Shown one piece after another: positions 36,602 through 44,023 of a stretch of DNA of 64,000 nucleotides (position 1 is its first letter; each line of letters opens with the position of its first letter). The translations under genes and the position numbers were made by a program. Below the pieces are notes generated by a model. That model was given only the letters and a program-made list of their open reading frames with translations. It was not told the origin of the DNA and ran no database searches. This stretch comes from Micromonospora sp. WMMD1120 (GTDB taxonomy: Bacteria > Actinomycetota > Actinomycetes > Mycobacteriales > Micromonosporaceae), in the NCBI RefSeq assembly GCF_029626235.1, contig NZ_JARUBO010000005.1, forward strand, positions 4,248,501 through 4,312,500. Reading direction: 5' to 3'.

Positions 36602-37588
36602 ATGCTCTCCACCCGCGACCTGGTCGCCGGCTACGACGAGCGGACCGTGCTCGACGGGCTCGACCTGGACCTGCCCACCGACGCGTTCACCGTGATCGTC
36701 GGCCCCAACGCCTGCGGCAAGTCCACCCTGCTGCGCACGATGGCCCGGCTGCTCACCCCGCGCCGCGGCAGCGTGCTGCTGGACGGCGCCGCGATCCGCG
36801 ACCTGCCGACCCGGGAGGTCGCCCGGCGTCTGGGCGTCCTGCCGCAGAGCCCGCTGGTTCCCGAGGGCGTCACGGTGGCCGACCTGGTCGGGCGCGGCCG
36901 GCAGCCCTACCAGCGCTGGTGGCGGCAGTGGTCGGCCGAGGACGGCGCGGCGGTGCGGCAGGCGATGGCCCTCGCCGACGTGACCGACCTGGCCGACCGG
37001 CCGGTGGACAGCCTCTCCGGCGGCCAGCGGCAGCGGGTGTGGATCGCCATGACGCTCGCCCAGGACACCGACGCCCTGCTGCTGGACGAGCCGACCACCT
37101 TCCTCGACCTGGCCCACCAGGTGGAGGTGCTGGATCTGCTGCACCGGCTGCGCTCCGAGCGGGGCCGGACGGTGGTCGCGGTGCTGCACGACCTGAACCA
37201 GGCCGCCCGCTACGCCGACCACCTGGTCGCGATGCGCGCCGGCGCGGTGGTGGCCGCCGGACCACCCCGGGAGATCCTGACCGCCGACCTGGTCCGCGAC
37301 GTCTTCGGCCTGGCCTGCGTGGTGGTGCCCTGCCCGGTGACCGGAGCGCCGCTGGTGGTGCCCGCGTACACGGGCGGTCCGGCCGCCGCCTCCCGTGTGG
37401 GCGGCGCGGCCGCCGCCCCGTCCTCCGCTGCGGGCGGCGCGATCGCCGCCCCGTCCTCCGGTGTGGGCGGCGCGATCGCCGCCTCCGCCGACCCCGAATC
37501 GCCGACGGCGTCCGTACCGGACGCCCGACCCGCCCCCGATGCAGCGGCCAACCCGCGCGCCGGCTCGTACCCCTCGAAAGGACTCTGA
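36602..37588 (+). CDS. Iron-siderophore ABC transporter ATPase with repetitive C-terminal tail
   Basis: 328 residues. Walker A 'GPNACGKST' (about 35-43), Q-loop 'LPQSPLVPEGVTVADLV', signature 'SLSGGQRQRVWIA' (about 138-150), Walker B 'ALLLDEPTTFLDL' (about 158-170) and switch His 'VLHDLNQ'. The normal domain ends near residue 258. After that comes a 70-residue Ala/Gly/Pro/Ser tail with three 11-residue repeats (RVGGAAAAPSS, AAGGAIAAPSS, GVGGAIAASAD), which FepC-type ATPases lack. ATG 36602 has GGAG 7 nt upstream; GTG 36599 is the alternative. Stop overlaps the next ATG. Confidence 0.93.
   Translation: MLSTRDLVAGYDERTVLDGLDLDLPTDAFTVIVGPNACGKSTLLRTMARLLTPRRGSVLLDGAAIRDLPTREVARRLGVLPQSPLVPEGVTVADLVGRGRQPYQRWWRQWSAEDGAAVRQAMALADVTDLADRPVDSLSGGQRQRVWIAMTLAQDTDALLLDEPTTFLDLAHQVEVLDLLHRLRSERGRTVVAVLHDLNQAARYADHLVAMRAGAVVAAGPPREILTADLVRDVFGLACVVVPCPVTGAPLVVPAYTGGPAAASRVGGAAAAPSSAAGGAIAAPSSGVGGAIAASADPESPTASVPDARPAPDAAANPRAGSYPSKGL
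37394..37492 (+). repeat. 33-bp in-frame tandem repeat, 3 copies, in the ABC ATPase tail
   Basis: Units at 37394-37426, 37427-37459 and 37460-37492 each encode 11 residues of the pattern x-(V/A)-G-G-A-x-A-A-(P/S)-(S/A)-(S/D). The first two keep the same CCCCGTCCTCC end; the third has changed there. Confidence 0.9.
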
Positions 37589-38535
37589 TGCGTCGTCTCG
37601 TCGCCGCCCTCGCCGCGGCCGTCGCCCTCGGCGTCGGACTCACCGCCTGCGGTGAGAGTGACCCGGTCGCCGGCTCCACCACCGGGGAGACCCGGGAGAT
37701 CACCCACGCCATGGGAGCCACCAAGGTCCCGGCGGACCCCAAGCGTGTCGTCGTGCTCGACACCGACAAGATCGACACGGCGCTCTCGCTGGGCGTCACC
37801 CCGGTCGGCGCCGCCACCGCCGGTGAGGCGAAGAGCTGGCCCACGTACTTCGGCGCGGACAAGCTCGCCGGCATCAAGGAGGTCGGGACCCTCACCGAGC
37901 CCGACCTGGAGGCGATCAACGCGCTCAAGCCCGACCTGATCCTCGGCAGCAAGTTCCGCCAGGAGAAGTTCTACGACGAGCTGGCCGCCATCGCCCCGAC
38001 CGTCTTCACCGAGAAGGTCGGCATCACCTGGAAGGACAACCTCCTCCTCGACGGCAAGGCGCTCGGCCGCGAGCAGCAGGCCAAGGACCTGCTCGCCGCG
38101 TACGAGAAGCGGGCCAAGGACTTCGGCGCGACCCTCGGCGACCCTGCCGCCCGCAAGGTGTCCATCGTGCGGTTCATCCCGGGCAACATCCGGGTGTACG
38201 GCCCGGAGTCCTTCTCCGGCATCGTCATCGGCGACACCGGCCTCGGCCGCCCGGAGCGGCAGCTGCTCGCCAACAAGGAGGACAAGCGCTTCGACCTGGT
38301 CAGCCCCGAGCGGATCAACGAGGTCGACGGTGATGTCATCTTCGTGACGGCGTACGGCGACAAGGCCGCCGCCGAGCAGAGCACGGTGACCGGCGGGACC
38401 CTCTGGAAGGGCCTGAGCGCGGTCAAGGCCGGTAAGGCGTACCCCGTCTCCGACGAGGTCTGGATGACCGGCATCGGCGTCGGCGCCGCCAACAAGATCC
38501 TCGACGACCTGACCAAGTACCTCCCCGCCGCCTGA
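37588..38535 (+). CDS. Iron-siderophore ABC transporter substrate-binding lipoprotein
   Basis: 315 residues. A signal peptide ends in the lipobox 'LTAC' (Cys about residue 20). The mature part is a type-III periplasmic-binding fold: 'KRVVVLDTDKIDTALSLGVTPVG' (about 52-74), 'EPDLEAINALKPDLILGSKF' (about 108-127), 'RINEVDGDVIFV'. It captures the ferric siderophore outside the membrane and hands it to the two permeases. ATG at 37588 shares one base with the upstream stop and has AAAGGA before it. Last gene of the importer; an inverted-repeat element follows. Confidence 0.93.
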   Translation: MRRLVAALAAAVALGVGLTACGESDPVAGSTTGETREITHAMGATKVPADPKRVVVLDTDKIDTALSLGVTPVGAATAGEAKSWPTYFGADKLAGIKEVGTLTEPDLEAINALKPDLILGSKFRQEKFYDELAAIAPTVFTEKVGITWKDNLLLDGKALGREQQAKDLLAAYEKRAKDFGATLGDPAARKVSIVRFIPGNIRVYGPESFSGIVIGDTGLGRPERQLLANKEDKRFDLVSPERINEVDGDVIFVTAYGDKAAAEQSTVTGGTLWKGLSAVKAGKAYPVSDEVWMTGIGVGAANKILDDLTKYLPAA

Positions 38536-38578
38536 CGACATCCCACCCGCGTGCTCCGACCGCCCGCCCGCGCGGGAA

Positions 38579-38662
38579 GCCAAGATCCGCGCAAGTTCGG
38601 GGAAACTGGGGTCTCACGAGCTGATGAGACAGCAGGATCCCTGAAATTGCGCGGATCTTGGC
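38579..38662. repeat. Inverted-repeat element 1 (84 bp, GATCCGCGCAA arms)
   Basis: Perfect 16-bp arms GCCAAGATCCGCGCAA (38579-38594) and its complement (38647-38662). Inside is a second stem, GTCTCA (38611-38616) with TGAGAC (38625-38630). It lies between the convergent ends of the siderophore-binding gene (38535) and the DUF559 gene (38672), so it may act as terminator. The arm core GATCCGCGCAA recurs in element 2 on the other side of the DUF559 gene. Confidence 0.95.
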
Positions 38663-38671
38663 GTGTCCCGA

Positions 38672-39577
38672 TCAGGATCGGGTGGTCCGGGACCGGGAAT
38701 GGAGGGCTTGGCGGAGTTCGGACAGGAAGGCGTCGAAATCCTCGCGGAACCGTTTGGCGGTGACGTGCAGAACGATCCAGTCCGCACCCACGAGACGGTT
38801 GAGGCGGCGTCGGTCCCGGTGGAACTGCTCGGGATCGTCGTGCCACAACCCGTCGTACTCGACGGCGACCTTGAGATCTGGCCACGCGAGGTCGAGGCGG
38901 GCCACGAACCTCCCGTCGCGCTCGACGATGAACTGGGTGACGGGTGCCGGAAGCCCGGCGAGCACGATCCGGACCCGCAGTAGGGACTCCGGGGTCGATT
39001 CCGCGCCCGCATCGGCCAGCTCAGCTACCCGAGCCAGCCTTCTCCAGCCCCGGTTTCCGACCCGGGACCGGGACTCTGTGCGTAGCTCGGAGACCGCCAC
39101 CAAACGGTGGCTGGCCAGGTGATCCACGATGGCGACGGCTTCCTCGGTCGGCAGCCACTGAGCCAGATCCCAGCAGGTGCGTGTTGGTGTGGTCAGCGGG
39201 ATCTCCTGACGCAGCGCGATGTCGGTCGCGGCGAGCTGGCTGGAATGCACAACGAACCCGGCGACCGGACCGAACCGCTGACCGGAGGGTACGAGCACAT
39301 CGAGTGGCTCGTGAGTGGCGACCGATGCCGCCCCGTAGAGTGCCGCCGCGCTGCGACCGGCGATCACCACACCACTTGGCAGTACCCACCGCGCCGCGGC
39401 GGCGCAGCGAGTGCGATGAGTGACCGCCAGCCGGGCATCCATGTAGACATCCCGGAACAGCGGACGCCATGCCGCGCTACGTAATTCCGACCGGGTGAGC
39501 AGACCTTGGGCAACGACCAGGGAGCCGCGGAACACTCGGCCCTGCAGGCTGGCCGGCCGTCGAGGGGGAACAGGCAT
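38672..39577 (-). CDS. DUF559 nuclease-like protein with AbiEi-type N-terminal domain
   Basis: 301 residues. The N-terminal third reads like the winged-helix part of AbiEi/type IV antitoxin-like proteins ('GLLTRSELRSAAWRPLFRDVYMD', about 23-45). The C-terminal DUF559 domain has the PD-(D/E)xK-like pattern: D in 'ARLDLAWPDLKVAVEYDG' (about 231-248, D...E-Y-D-G), then 'LVGADWIVLHVTAKRF'. Vsr-like nucleases share this core. Function in actinobacteria is unknown. ATG 39577 fits the family start, though its SD is weak. The gene is bracketed by inverted-repeat elements 1 and 2. Confidence 0.82.
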   Translation of the reverse strand: MPVPPRRPASLQGRVFRGSLVVAQGLLTRSELRSAAWRPLFRDVYMDARLAVTHRTRCAAAARWVLPSGVVIAGRSAAALYGAASVATHEPLDVLVPSGQRFGPVAGFVVHSSQLAATDIALRQEIPLTTPTRTCWDLAQWLPTEEAVAIVDHLASHRLVAVSELRTESRSRVGNRGWRRLARVAELADAGAESTPESLLRVRIVLAGLPAPVTQFIVERDGRFVARLDLAWPDLKVAVEYDGLWHDDPEQFHRDRRRLNRLVGADWIVLHVTAKRFREDFDAFLSELRQALHSRSRTTRS

Positions 39578-39649
39578 GACGACACCGTGACCGGCGGACG
39601 TGTTCGCGCGCAGCCCCTGTGGATAACCCCGGCCAAGAGTTCTGGACGC

Positions 39650-39730
39650 CATGATCCGCGCAACTCCGCTGTTCTTGCTGCCTTCCGGTGGCCCCGAGGC
39701 AGCAGTATCACGGCAGTTGCGCGGATCATG
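39650..39730. repeat. Inverted-repeat element 2 (81 bp, GATCCGCGCAA arms)
   Basis: Perfect 16-bp arms CATGATCCGCGCAACT (39650-39665) and its complement (39715-39730), with an inner 8-bp stem TGCTGCCT (39676-39683) and AGGCAGCA (39697-39704). Same layout, size and arm core as element 1. It lies between the DUF559 start (39577) and the stop of the next minus-strand gene (39762). Confidence 0.95.
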
Positions 39731-39761
39731 AGGGAATAGCGCGTGGGTGTTGGGGTGAGGG

Positions 39762-40406
39762 TCAGGCGGCGGTGGACCAGATGGCGCGGAAGGCGGCGGC
39801 TTCACCGGCCAGCCAGCGCTCGATCTGCTCGGGCTTGGCGTCGGTGGGCATGTGGTGGGCCGTTCCGCGACGGACGTCGACCAGGACCGGATCGGCGTGC
39901 GGCAGCACCGCGTCCATGTGCCGGGCCATCAGGTGCAGGGTGGCGAGCACCGACTCGTCACTCGGCGGGGCCTCGTCGAAGTGCAGGCGCACCGCTTCGG
40001 CGCGACCGTCGGCGTGGCGTACCCCGAAGTGGGGGTTGATCTTGACGGGTAGGTCGCCCAGCATGGCCAGGGCGTCGCGGGTCTGGGCGAGATCGATGGC
40101 GGCGGGCTCGCCGAGGGAGCGCAGCCAGGTCGTGGCGCCGGGGACGAGCGCCTGGTAGAGCGGGCGCCAGCGGGGCTTGACCAGATCGGCCACCCCGGCC
40201 AGGTGGGTGCCGCCGGTGTGGAAGGCGATGTCGGCCTTGAGCGCCTTGACGAACTGGCCGTGCGGGTTGAAGCCGGACCGACTCGCGCGCTGCTTGCGCA
40301 GGCCGCCCACGAAGGTCGCCTTGGTGGGGCCGGTGCGGTCGACGTAGCGGGTGAAACCGAGCAGGGTGGCGTAGGGGGTGAGGGGCGTGGAGGCGGGCGC
40401 GGTCAC
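39762..40406 (-). CDS. Conserved hypothetical protein
   Basis: 214 residues, not recognised. It begins 'TPYATLLGFTRYVDRTGPTKATFVGGLRKQR', contains 'NPHGQFVKALKADIAFHTGG' (about 46-65), 'KPRWRPLYQALVPG', and 'VKINPHFGVRH' (about 123-133), and ends in a helical 'KPEQIERWLAGEAAAFRAIW' segment. No membrane or signal segment and no clear catalytic motif. The GTG at 40406 has a textbook GGGAGGA. A 7-bp dyad overlaps its promoter, so it is probably repressed by a dimeric regulator, possibly the TetR gene upstream. I do not assign a function. Confidence 0.75.
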   Translation of the reverse strand: MTAPASTPLTPYATLLGFTRYVDRTGPTKATFVGGLRKQRASRSGFNPHGQFVKALKADIAFHTGGTHLAGVADLVKPRWRPLYQALVPGATTWLRSLGEPAAIDLAQTRDALAMLGDLPVKINPHFGVRHADGRAEAVRLHFDEAPPSDESVLATLHLMARHMDAVLPHADPVLVDVRRGTAHHMPTDAKPEQIERWLAGEAAAFRAIWSTAA

Positions 40407-40430
40407 GGGCGTCCTCCCAGGTCAGGAACT

Positions 40431-40454
40431 CGATTAGTACATACATTCTAATCG
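40431..40454 (-). promoter_or_regulatory. Operator-like dyad upstream of the unknown gene at 40406
   Basis: CGATTAG (40431-40437) and CTAATCG (40448-40454) form a perfect dyad with a 10-bp spacer in an AT-rich island. On the minus strand the spacer reads AATGTATGTA, which holds a TATGTA -10-like word. It sits 25-48 bp before the GTG, so a dimer bound here would block the promoter. Confidence 0.65.
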
Positions 40455-40541
40455 ACACCTCTGACATCGCCCAGCGATTCCGGGCACCGGAAGGGTGGTC
40501 CCGTCGGCTGATTTCAGCGCCCCGCCGGTGCGGGTCTCGGG

Positions 40542-41138
40542 TCAGGAGCGCAGGGCGGCGAGAATGACGTCCGCGTAGCGACGCCAGACCGCCGGCTCCC
40601 GCTCGTCGAGCACGATGAGCTGGCGGACGACGCCGCAGAGGACGATCCGGACGTCGAGCGCGCCGGCGTCCGGGTGGAGTGGACCGGCCACCCTCGCCGC
40701 CTCCACCAGTCTGCCGATCAGGTCCACGAGCCTCGCGGCGGGCACCAGTCGGGCCTGCAAAAACGCCGTCGCGAGGCCGCGGTCGCGACGGAGGGTATCG
40801 AGGAGGTCAGGCACGTAGGCCACGAGGGCGCGGTAGGCGTCGTCGGCGGCGAGGGCGGCCAGCGTGCGCTCCTCCAGCGCGTGGAAGCTGTCCCGCGCGA
40901 CGGCCAGCACCAGATCCTCCTTCGTGGGGTAGCTCCGGTAGACCGTGGCCCGTCCCACCCCGGCCCGCGCGGCCACCTCGGGCACCGTGACGTCGAGGCC
41001 ACGCTCGGCGAACAGCTCCCGGGCGGCCGTGACGACCCGCTCGTGGTTGCGCAGCGCGTCCGCGCGTCGGGGCGCGTTTCCGGTCGCCGTCGGTCCGGGC
41101 GCCGGGGTACGGGTGTCGCGGACCCCCTGGTCAGTCAA
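40542..41138 (-). CDS. TetR family transcriptional regulator
   Basis: 198 residues. The helix-turn-helix is 'VTVPEVAARAGVGRATVYRSYPTKEDLVLAV' spread over about residues 49-79. The C-terminal ligand domain ends 'RQLIVLDEREPAVWRRYADVILAAL', like the SbtR-type TetR group. The only usable start is TTG 41138, which overlaps the remnant gene upstream by 8 bp; an N-terminal stretch of 25 residues before the HTH is poorly ordered. It might control the unknown gene at 40406 through the dyad there. Ligand unknown. Confidence 0.85.
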   Translation of the reverse strand: MTDQGVRDTRTPAPGPTATGNAPRRADALRNHERVVTAARELFAERGLDVTVPEVAARAGVGRATVYRSYPTKEDLVLAVARDSFHALEERTLAALAADDAYRALVAYVPDLLDTLRRDRGLATAFLQARLVPAARLVDLIGRLVEAARVAGPLHPDAGALDVRIVLCGVVRQLIVLDEREPAVWRRYADVILAALRS

Positions 41139-41410
41139 CGTCGAAGCCGGTCTCGTGAACGTGCTGGAACCGGCCGTCCGCGGCCAGCGTCGCGAAGTAG
41201 TAGATCTCGCGGTGCACGACGGTCCCGTCGGTCAGGGTCATCCGGTAGCGGTGTCGCTCGGCGTACCGCGAACCGTCGTACAGCTCGTCGAGCACTGTCA
41301 CCTCACCCCCGGCGACCTGGCTGCGGATGCCGGCGCACATGCGGGCGAACGCCTCGCGGTCGCGGGTACGGCCGTCGCTGGTGTGCGTGAAGGAGCCGAC
41401 CGGTCGAGCG
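41131..41410 (-). pseudogene. Truncated SnoaL/NTF2-like remnant
   Basis: The frame ending at the TGA 41131-41133 encodes about 85 residues like the second half of a SnoaL-like protein ('GSFTHTSDGRTRDREAF', 'HRYRMTLTDGTVVHREIYYFATLAADGRF'). The usual N-terminal helix and first strands (about 35 residues) are missing, and no ATG, GTG or TTG with an SD begins it. Upstream the frame runs through the TetR gene ending at 41418 in a non-coding phase. I read it as a 5'-truncated gene; use of a rare start is the alternative. Confidence 0.55.
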
Positions 41411-41417
41411 CCCGCGG

Positions 41418-41996
41418 TCAGCCGGTGCGCGGCGGTGTGTCGGCGCTGAGTGCGGCGGCCAGCCGGGTGATGCCGAACTCGAAGGTCTCGTCGAGGTCGC
41501 CGCCCAGGTTGAAGGCGCCCGCCAGCTCCATGCTGACGAAGCCGTTGGCCCAGGCGGTGATCATGCGGGCGCCGGGTAGGGCGTGCTCGGGTCCGGCGAG
41601 GTCGGCGGCGACGCGCAGGGCGGGAGCGCTGGCGGCCGCGAGGATGTCCAGGTCGGGGCGGGTCTCCGCCGGTCCGTTGTGGAAGATCAGGTGGTAGCTG
41701 GCCGGGTGGGCGTGGGCGAACGCCCGGAAGGCGTGTGCCAGCTCGCGCAGGTCCCGGCGCGGGTCGCCGCTGCCGGCCACGGCGTCGAGTTGCTCGCCCA
41801 TCTCGCGGACGCTGGCCTCGGCGACGAGCCGGATCAGGGCGTCCCGGTTGCGGACCCGTTTGTACAGCGAGGGCGCGCGCACGCCGACCTGTTCGGCGAC
41901 CGCCTGCATGGTCAGTCCCGGCAGTCCCTGCGACTCCAGGATCCGCCGGGCGGCGGCGACGATGTCGGCCAGGGAGGTGCGTTCGGGGGTGGGCAT
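41418..41996 (-). CDS. TetR/AcrR family transcriptional regulator (WHG-type C-terminus)
   Basis: 192 residues. HTH 'LTMQAVAEQVGVRAPSLYKRVRNRDALIRLV' lies over about residues 28-58. The ligand domain contains 'MITAWANGFVSMELAGAF' (about 144-161), like TetR_C/WHG domains. ATG 41996 has AAAGGAG 5-6 nt upstream. It is divergent from the MBL hydrolase gene, and the 112-bp gap between them has several dyads, so it most likely represses both. Ligand unknown. Confidence 0.9.
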   Translation of the reverse strand: MPTPERTSLADIVAAARRILESQGLPGLTMQAVAEQVGVRAPSLYKRVRNRDALIRLVAEASVREMGEQLDAVAGSGDPRRDLRELAHAFRAFAHAHPASYHLIFHNGPAETRPDLDILAAASAPALRVAADLAGPEHALPGARMITAWANGFVSMELAGAFNLGGDLDETFEFGITRLAAALSADTPPRTG

Positions 41997-42033
41997 GCGG
42001 TGCTCCTTTGCCGGTGGTGATGCCGGACACCAG

Positions 42034-42080
42034 CATAGCTATGGACCGTAGGCATGATGGCTATGTATCGTAGCTATCAG
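42034..42080. promoter_or_regulatory. TetR operator region between the regulator and MBL hydrolase
   Basis: CATAGCTATG (42034-42043) is a perfect 10-bp palindrome. GCTATGTATCGTAGC (42060-42074) is an imperfect dyad sharing the GCTAT/GTAGC words. Repeats of ATGGCTAT, TAGCTAT and ACCGTAGG in an AT-rich 50-bp island fit two neighbouring sites for a TetR dimer, placed to control both divergent genes. Confidence 0.6.
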
Positions 42081-42108
42081 ATCGCATCATCGTCGAAGGT
42101 AGGCACTC

Positions 42109-42828
42109 ATGAAGCTCGGGCCACACCTGCACCGCATCGGCAACGACATCGTCGCCGCCTACCTGATCGAGACCGAGGAGGGCGTGACGATCGTGGACGC
42201 CGGCCTCTCCGGTCACTGGTCGGATCTCGTCGCGGAGCTGTCCAGCATGGGCCGTTCGCTCGCCGACGTCCGGGGTCTGATCCTCACCCACGGCGACACC
42301 GACCACCTCGGCTTCGCCGAACGGCTGCGGCGTGAGCAGGGCGTACCGGTCTACGTGCACGCCGCGGACGCCGCCCGCGCCCGCGGCGAGGTCAAGTCCA
42401 AGGCGCCGTTCGGCGCGTTCAAGGTGGGTGCCACGGCGGGTTTCCTCTGGTACGCGAGCCGCAAGGGCGGGCTGCGCACCACCTATCTCAGCGAGGTGCA
42501 CACCGTGCGCGACGGCGAGGTGCTCGACCTGCCGGGAGAGCCGCGCGTGATCGGAATGCCCGGCCACTCGCCGGGCAGCATCGCCGTGCACGTGCCGATC
42601 GCCGACGCCGTGTTCGTCGGCGACGCGCTGACCACCCGGCACGTGCTGACCGGCCGGCCGGGTCCGCAGCCCGCGCCGTTCACCGACGATCCGGCGCAGG
42701 CGCTCGCCTCCCTCGCCCGCATCGAGGACCTGGGGGCGACCTGGATCCTGCCCGGTCACGGCACGCCGTGGAACGGGGGCGCGGCCGAGGCGGTACGCCG
42801 GATCAGGGCCGTCGCTGAGTCCCGCTAG
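42109..42828 (+). CDS. MBL-fold metallohydrolase
   Basis: 239 residues. Zinc motif 'THGDTDHLG' (about 63-71; H-x-D-x-D-H in place of H-x-H-x-D-H), 'GMPGHSPGSIAVHV' (about 150-163), 'FVGDAL' (about 169-174) and 'LPGHGTPW' (about 217-224). The first His-x-His is His-Gly-Asp, which may alter the metal site. Related actinobacterial proteins are regulated by a divergent TetR, as here, and may hydrolyse esters or lactones. ATG 42109 has AAGGTAGG upstream. Substrate unknown. Confidence 0.85.
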   Translation: MKLGPHLHRIGNDIVAAYLIETEEGVTIVDAGLSGHWSDLVAELSSMGRSLADVRGLILTHGDTDHLGFAERLRREQGVPVYVHAADAARARGEVKSKAPFGAFKVGATAGFLWYASRKGGLRTTYLSEVHTVRDGEVLDLPGEPRVIGMPGHSPGSIAVHVPIADAVFVGDALTTRHVLTGRPGPQPAPFTDDPAQALASLARIEDLGATWILPGHGTPWNGGAAEAVRRIRAVAESR

Positions 42829-42863
42829 GCCGCGTCCTGGTCCAGACAATTACGTCCCTTATA

Positions 42864-42879
42864 CGACGCTATAGTGTCG
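42864..42879 (+). promoter_or_regulatory. Leaderless promoter with dyad over the -10
   Basis: TATAGT (42870-42875) ends 5 nt before the GTG at 42881. The surrounding CGACGCTATAGTGTCG is a dyad with a single broken base pair at each side, centred on the -10, so it may also be an operator. The -35 is not clear. Confidence 0.5.
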
Positions 42880-42880
42880 C

Positions 42881-44023
42881 GTGACCATTTTGTGGACGCC
42901 TCGGGTGATCGATCCCGGGCGAGGCGCACAGGTGCGATCCGTCCGACCCGCCGACCCGGGCGTGGACCGGGACCGCTACCTGGACCTGCTCCGCGCGGCG
43001 GCGCTGGTCCGCGTCGTGGTCTACCACGTCACCGGCTGGGTCTGGCTGAGCCTGCTGGTGCCGGCGATGGGTCTGATGTTCGGCATCGCCGGCTCGCTGA
43101 TGGCGGCGTCGCTGGACCGGCACGGACCGGCGGCCGTCGCCCGGCGACTGCGCCGGCTGCTGCTGCCGTTCTGGGCGTTCGGCGTGGCCACCCTGGGCGT
43201 GCTCGCCGCCGCCGGTTGGCGTCCGTTCGCCCGTGGCGTGTCCGGTTGGATGGAACTCGTCTGGTGGGTGCTGCCCCTGCGGGTGCCCCCGGTGGGCGGG
43301 CCGCACTGGGCCTGGGCCTTCCACGTCGGGCTCTGGTACGTCGTCACGTACCTGTGGTTGGTGCTGCTCTCGCCGGTCCTGCTGGCGGTGTTCCGTCGCT
43401 GGCCCTGGCCCAGCGTCGGGGTCGCCACCGCCGCACCGGTCGCGATGCACCTCGCCGGCGTGCGGACCGGCTACTTCGTCGCCGCCTACCTGTCCTGCTG
43501 GCTGCTGGGCTTCGCCCACCACGACGGCCTGCTGCGCCGCGTCCCGTCGCGTGCGTACGCCTGCCTCGTCGCCGCCCTGGTCGCCGTCGGCGGGACGTGG
43601 GTGCTGCTCGCCACGATGACCGGCCGGGCCGGCGACCTCAGCCACATCGCGGGTGGCACCACGCTGTGGTCGATGGCTCTGGTCGCCGTACTGCTGCGAC
43701 TCCAGCCGCGGCTGACCGGCCGGTCGCTACCCGGCCGGACCCTCCGGTTGGTCAACGCGCGGGCGGTCACCATCTATCTCTGGCACATCCCGGCCAGCCT
43801 CGGGATGTTCCTGTTGTTGGCCCCGGTGCTGCCGTACACCTCGGCCGTCTCGATCGTGCTCCGGCTGGCCGGGGTGTGCGTGCTGACCGCCGGAGCGGTG
43901 CTCCTGCTCGGCTGGATCGAGGACGTCGCCGCCCGGCGTGCCCCGACACTGCTCGGCCCACCCCCGCCCGGCGGCCGGCGGGCGCACCGGGGTCGGCACC
44001 TCAGAGTTGGCCGACGTCGGTGA
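42881..44023 (+). CDS. Acyltransferase-3 family membrane protein
   Basis: 380 residues with about ten membrane segments. 'DRYLDLLRAAALVRVVVYHVTGW' (about 31-53) holds the Arg and His typical of PF01757 proteins (R-x10-H spacing), and 'TIYLWHIPASL' (about 298-308) matches the late H motif. Such proteins move acetyl or other acyl groups onto sugars or lipids across the membrane. A 35-residue N-terminal tail precedes the first helix; the Arg-rich C-terminus overlaps the helicase 3' end by 23 bp on the other strand. Predicted leaderless GTG start. Confidence 0.85.
   Translation: MTILWTPRVIDPGRGAQVRSVRPADPGVDRDRYLDLLRAAALVRVVVYHVTGWVWLSLLVPAMGLMFGIAGSLMAASLDRHGPAAVARRLRRLLLPFWAFGVATLGVLAAAGWRPFARGVSGWMELVWWVLPLRVPPVGGPHWAWAFHVGLWYVVTYLWLVLLSPVLLAVFRRWPWPSVGVATAAPVAMHLAGVRTGYFVAAYLSCWLLGFAHHDGLLRRVPSRAYACLVAALVAVGGTWVLLATMTGRAGDLSHIAGGTTLWSMALVAVLLRLQPRLTGRSLPGRTLRLVNARAVTIYLWHIPASLGMFLLLAPVLPYTSAVSIVLRLAGVCVLTAGAVLLLGWIEDVAARRAPTLLGPPPPGGRRAHRGRHLRVGRRR

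Noticed and set aside
39618..39626. TGTGGATAA, a DnaA-box-like 9-mer upstream of the DUF559 gene
   Set aside because: A single site with no cluster, AT-rich unwinding region or dnaA/dnaN genes; it is not an origin.
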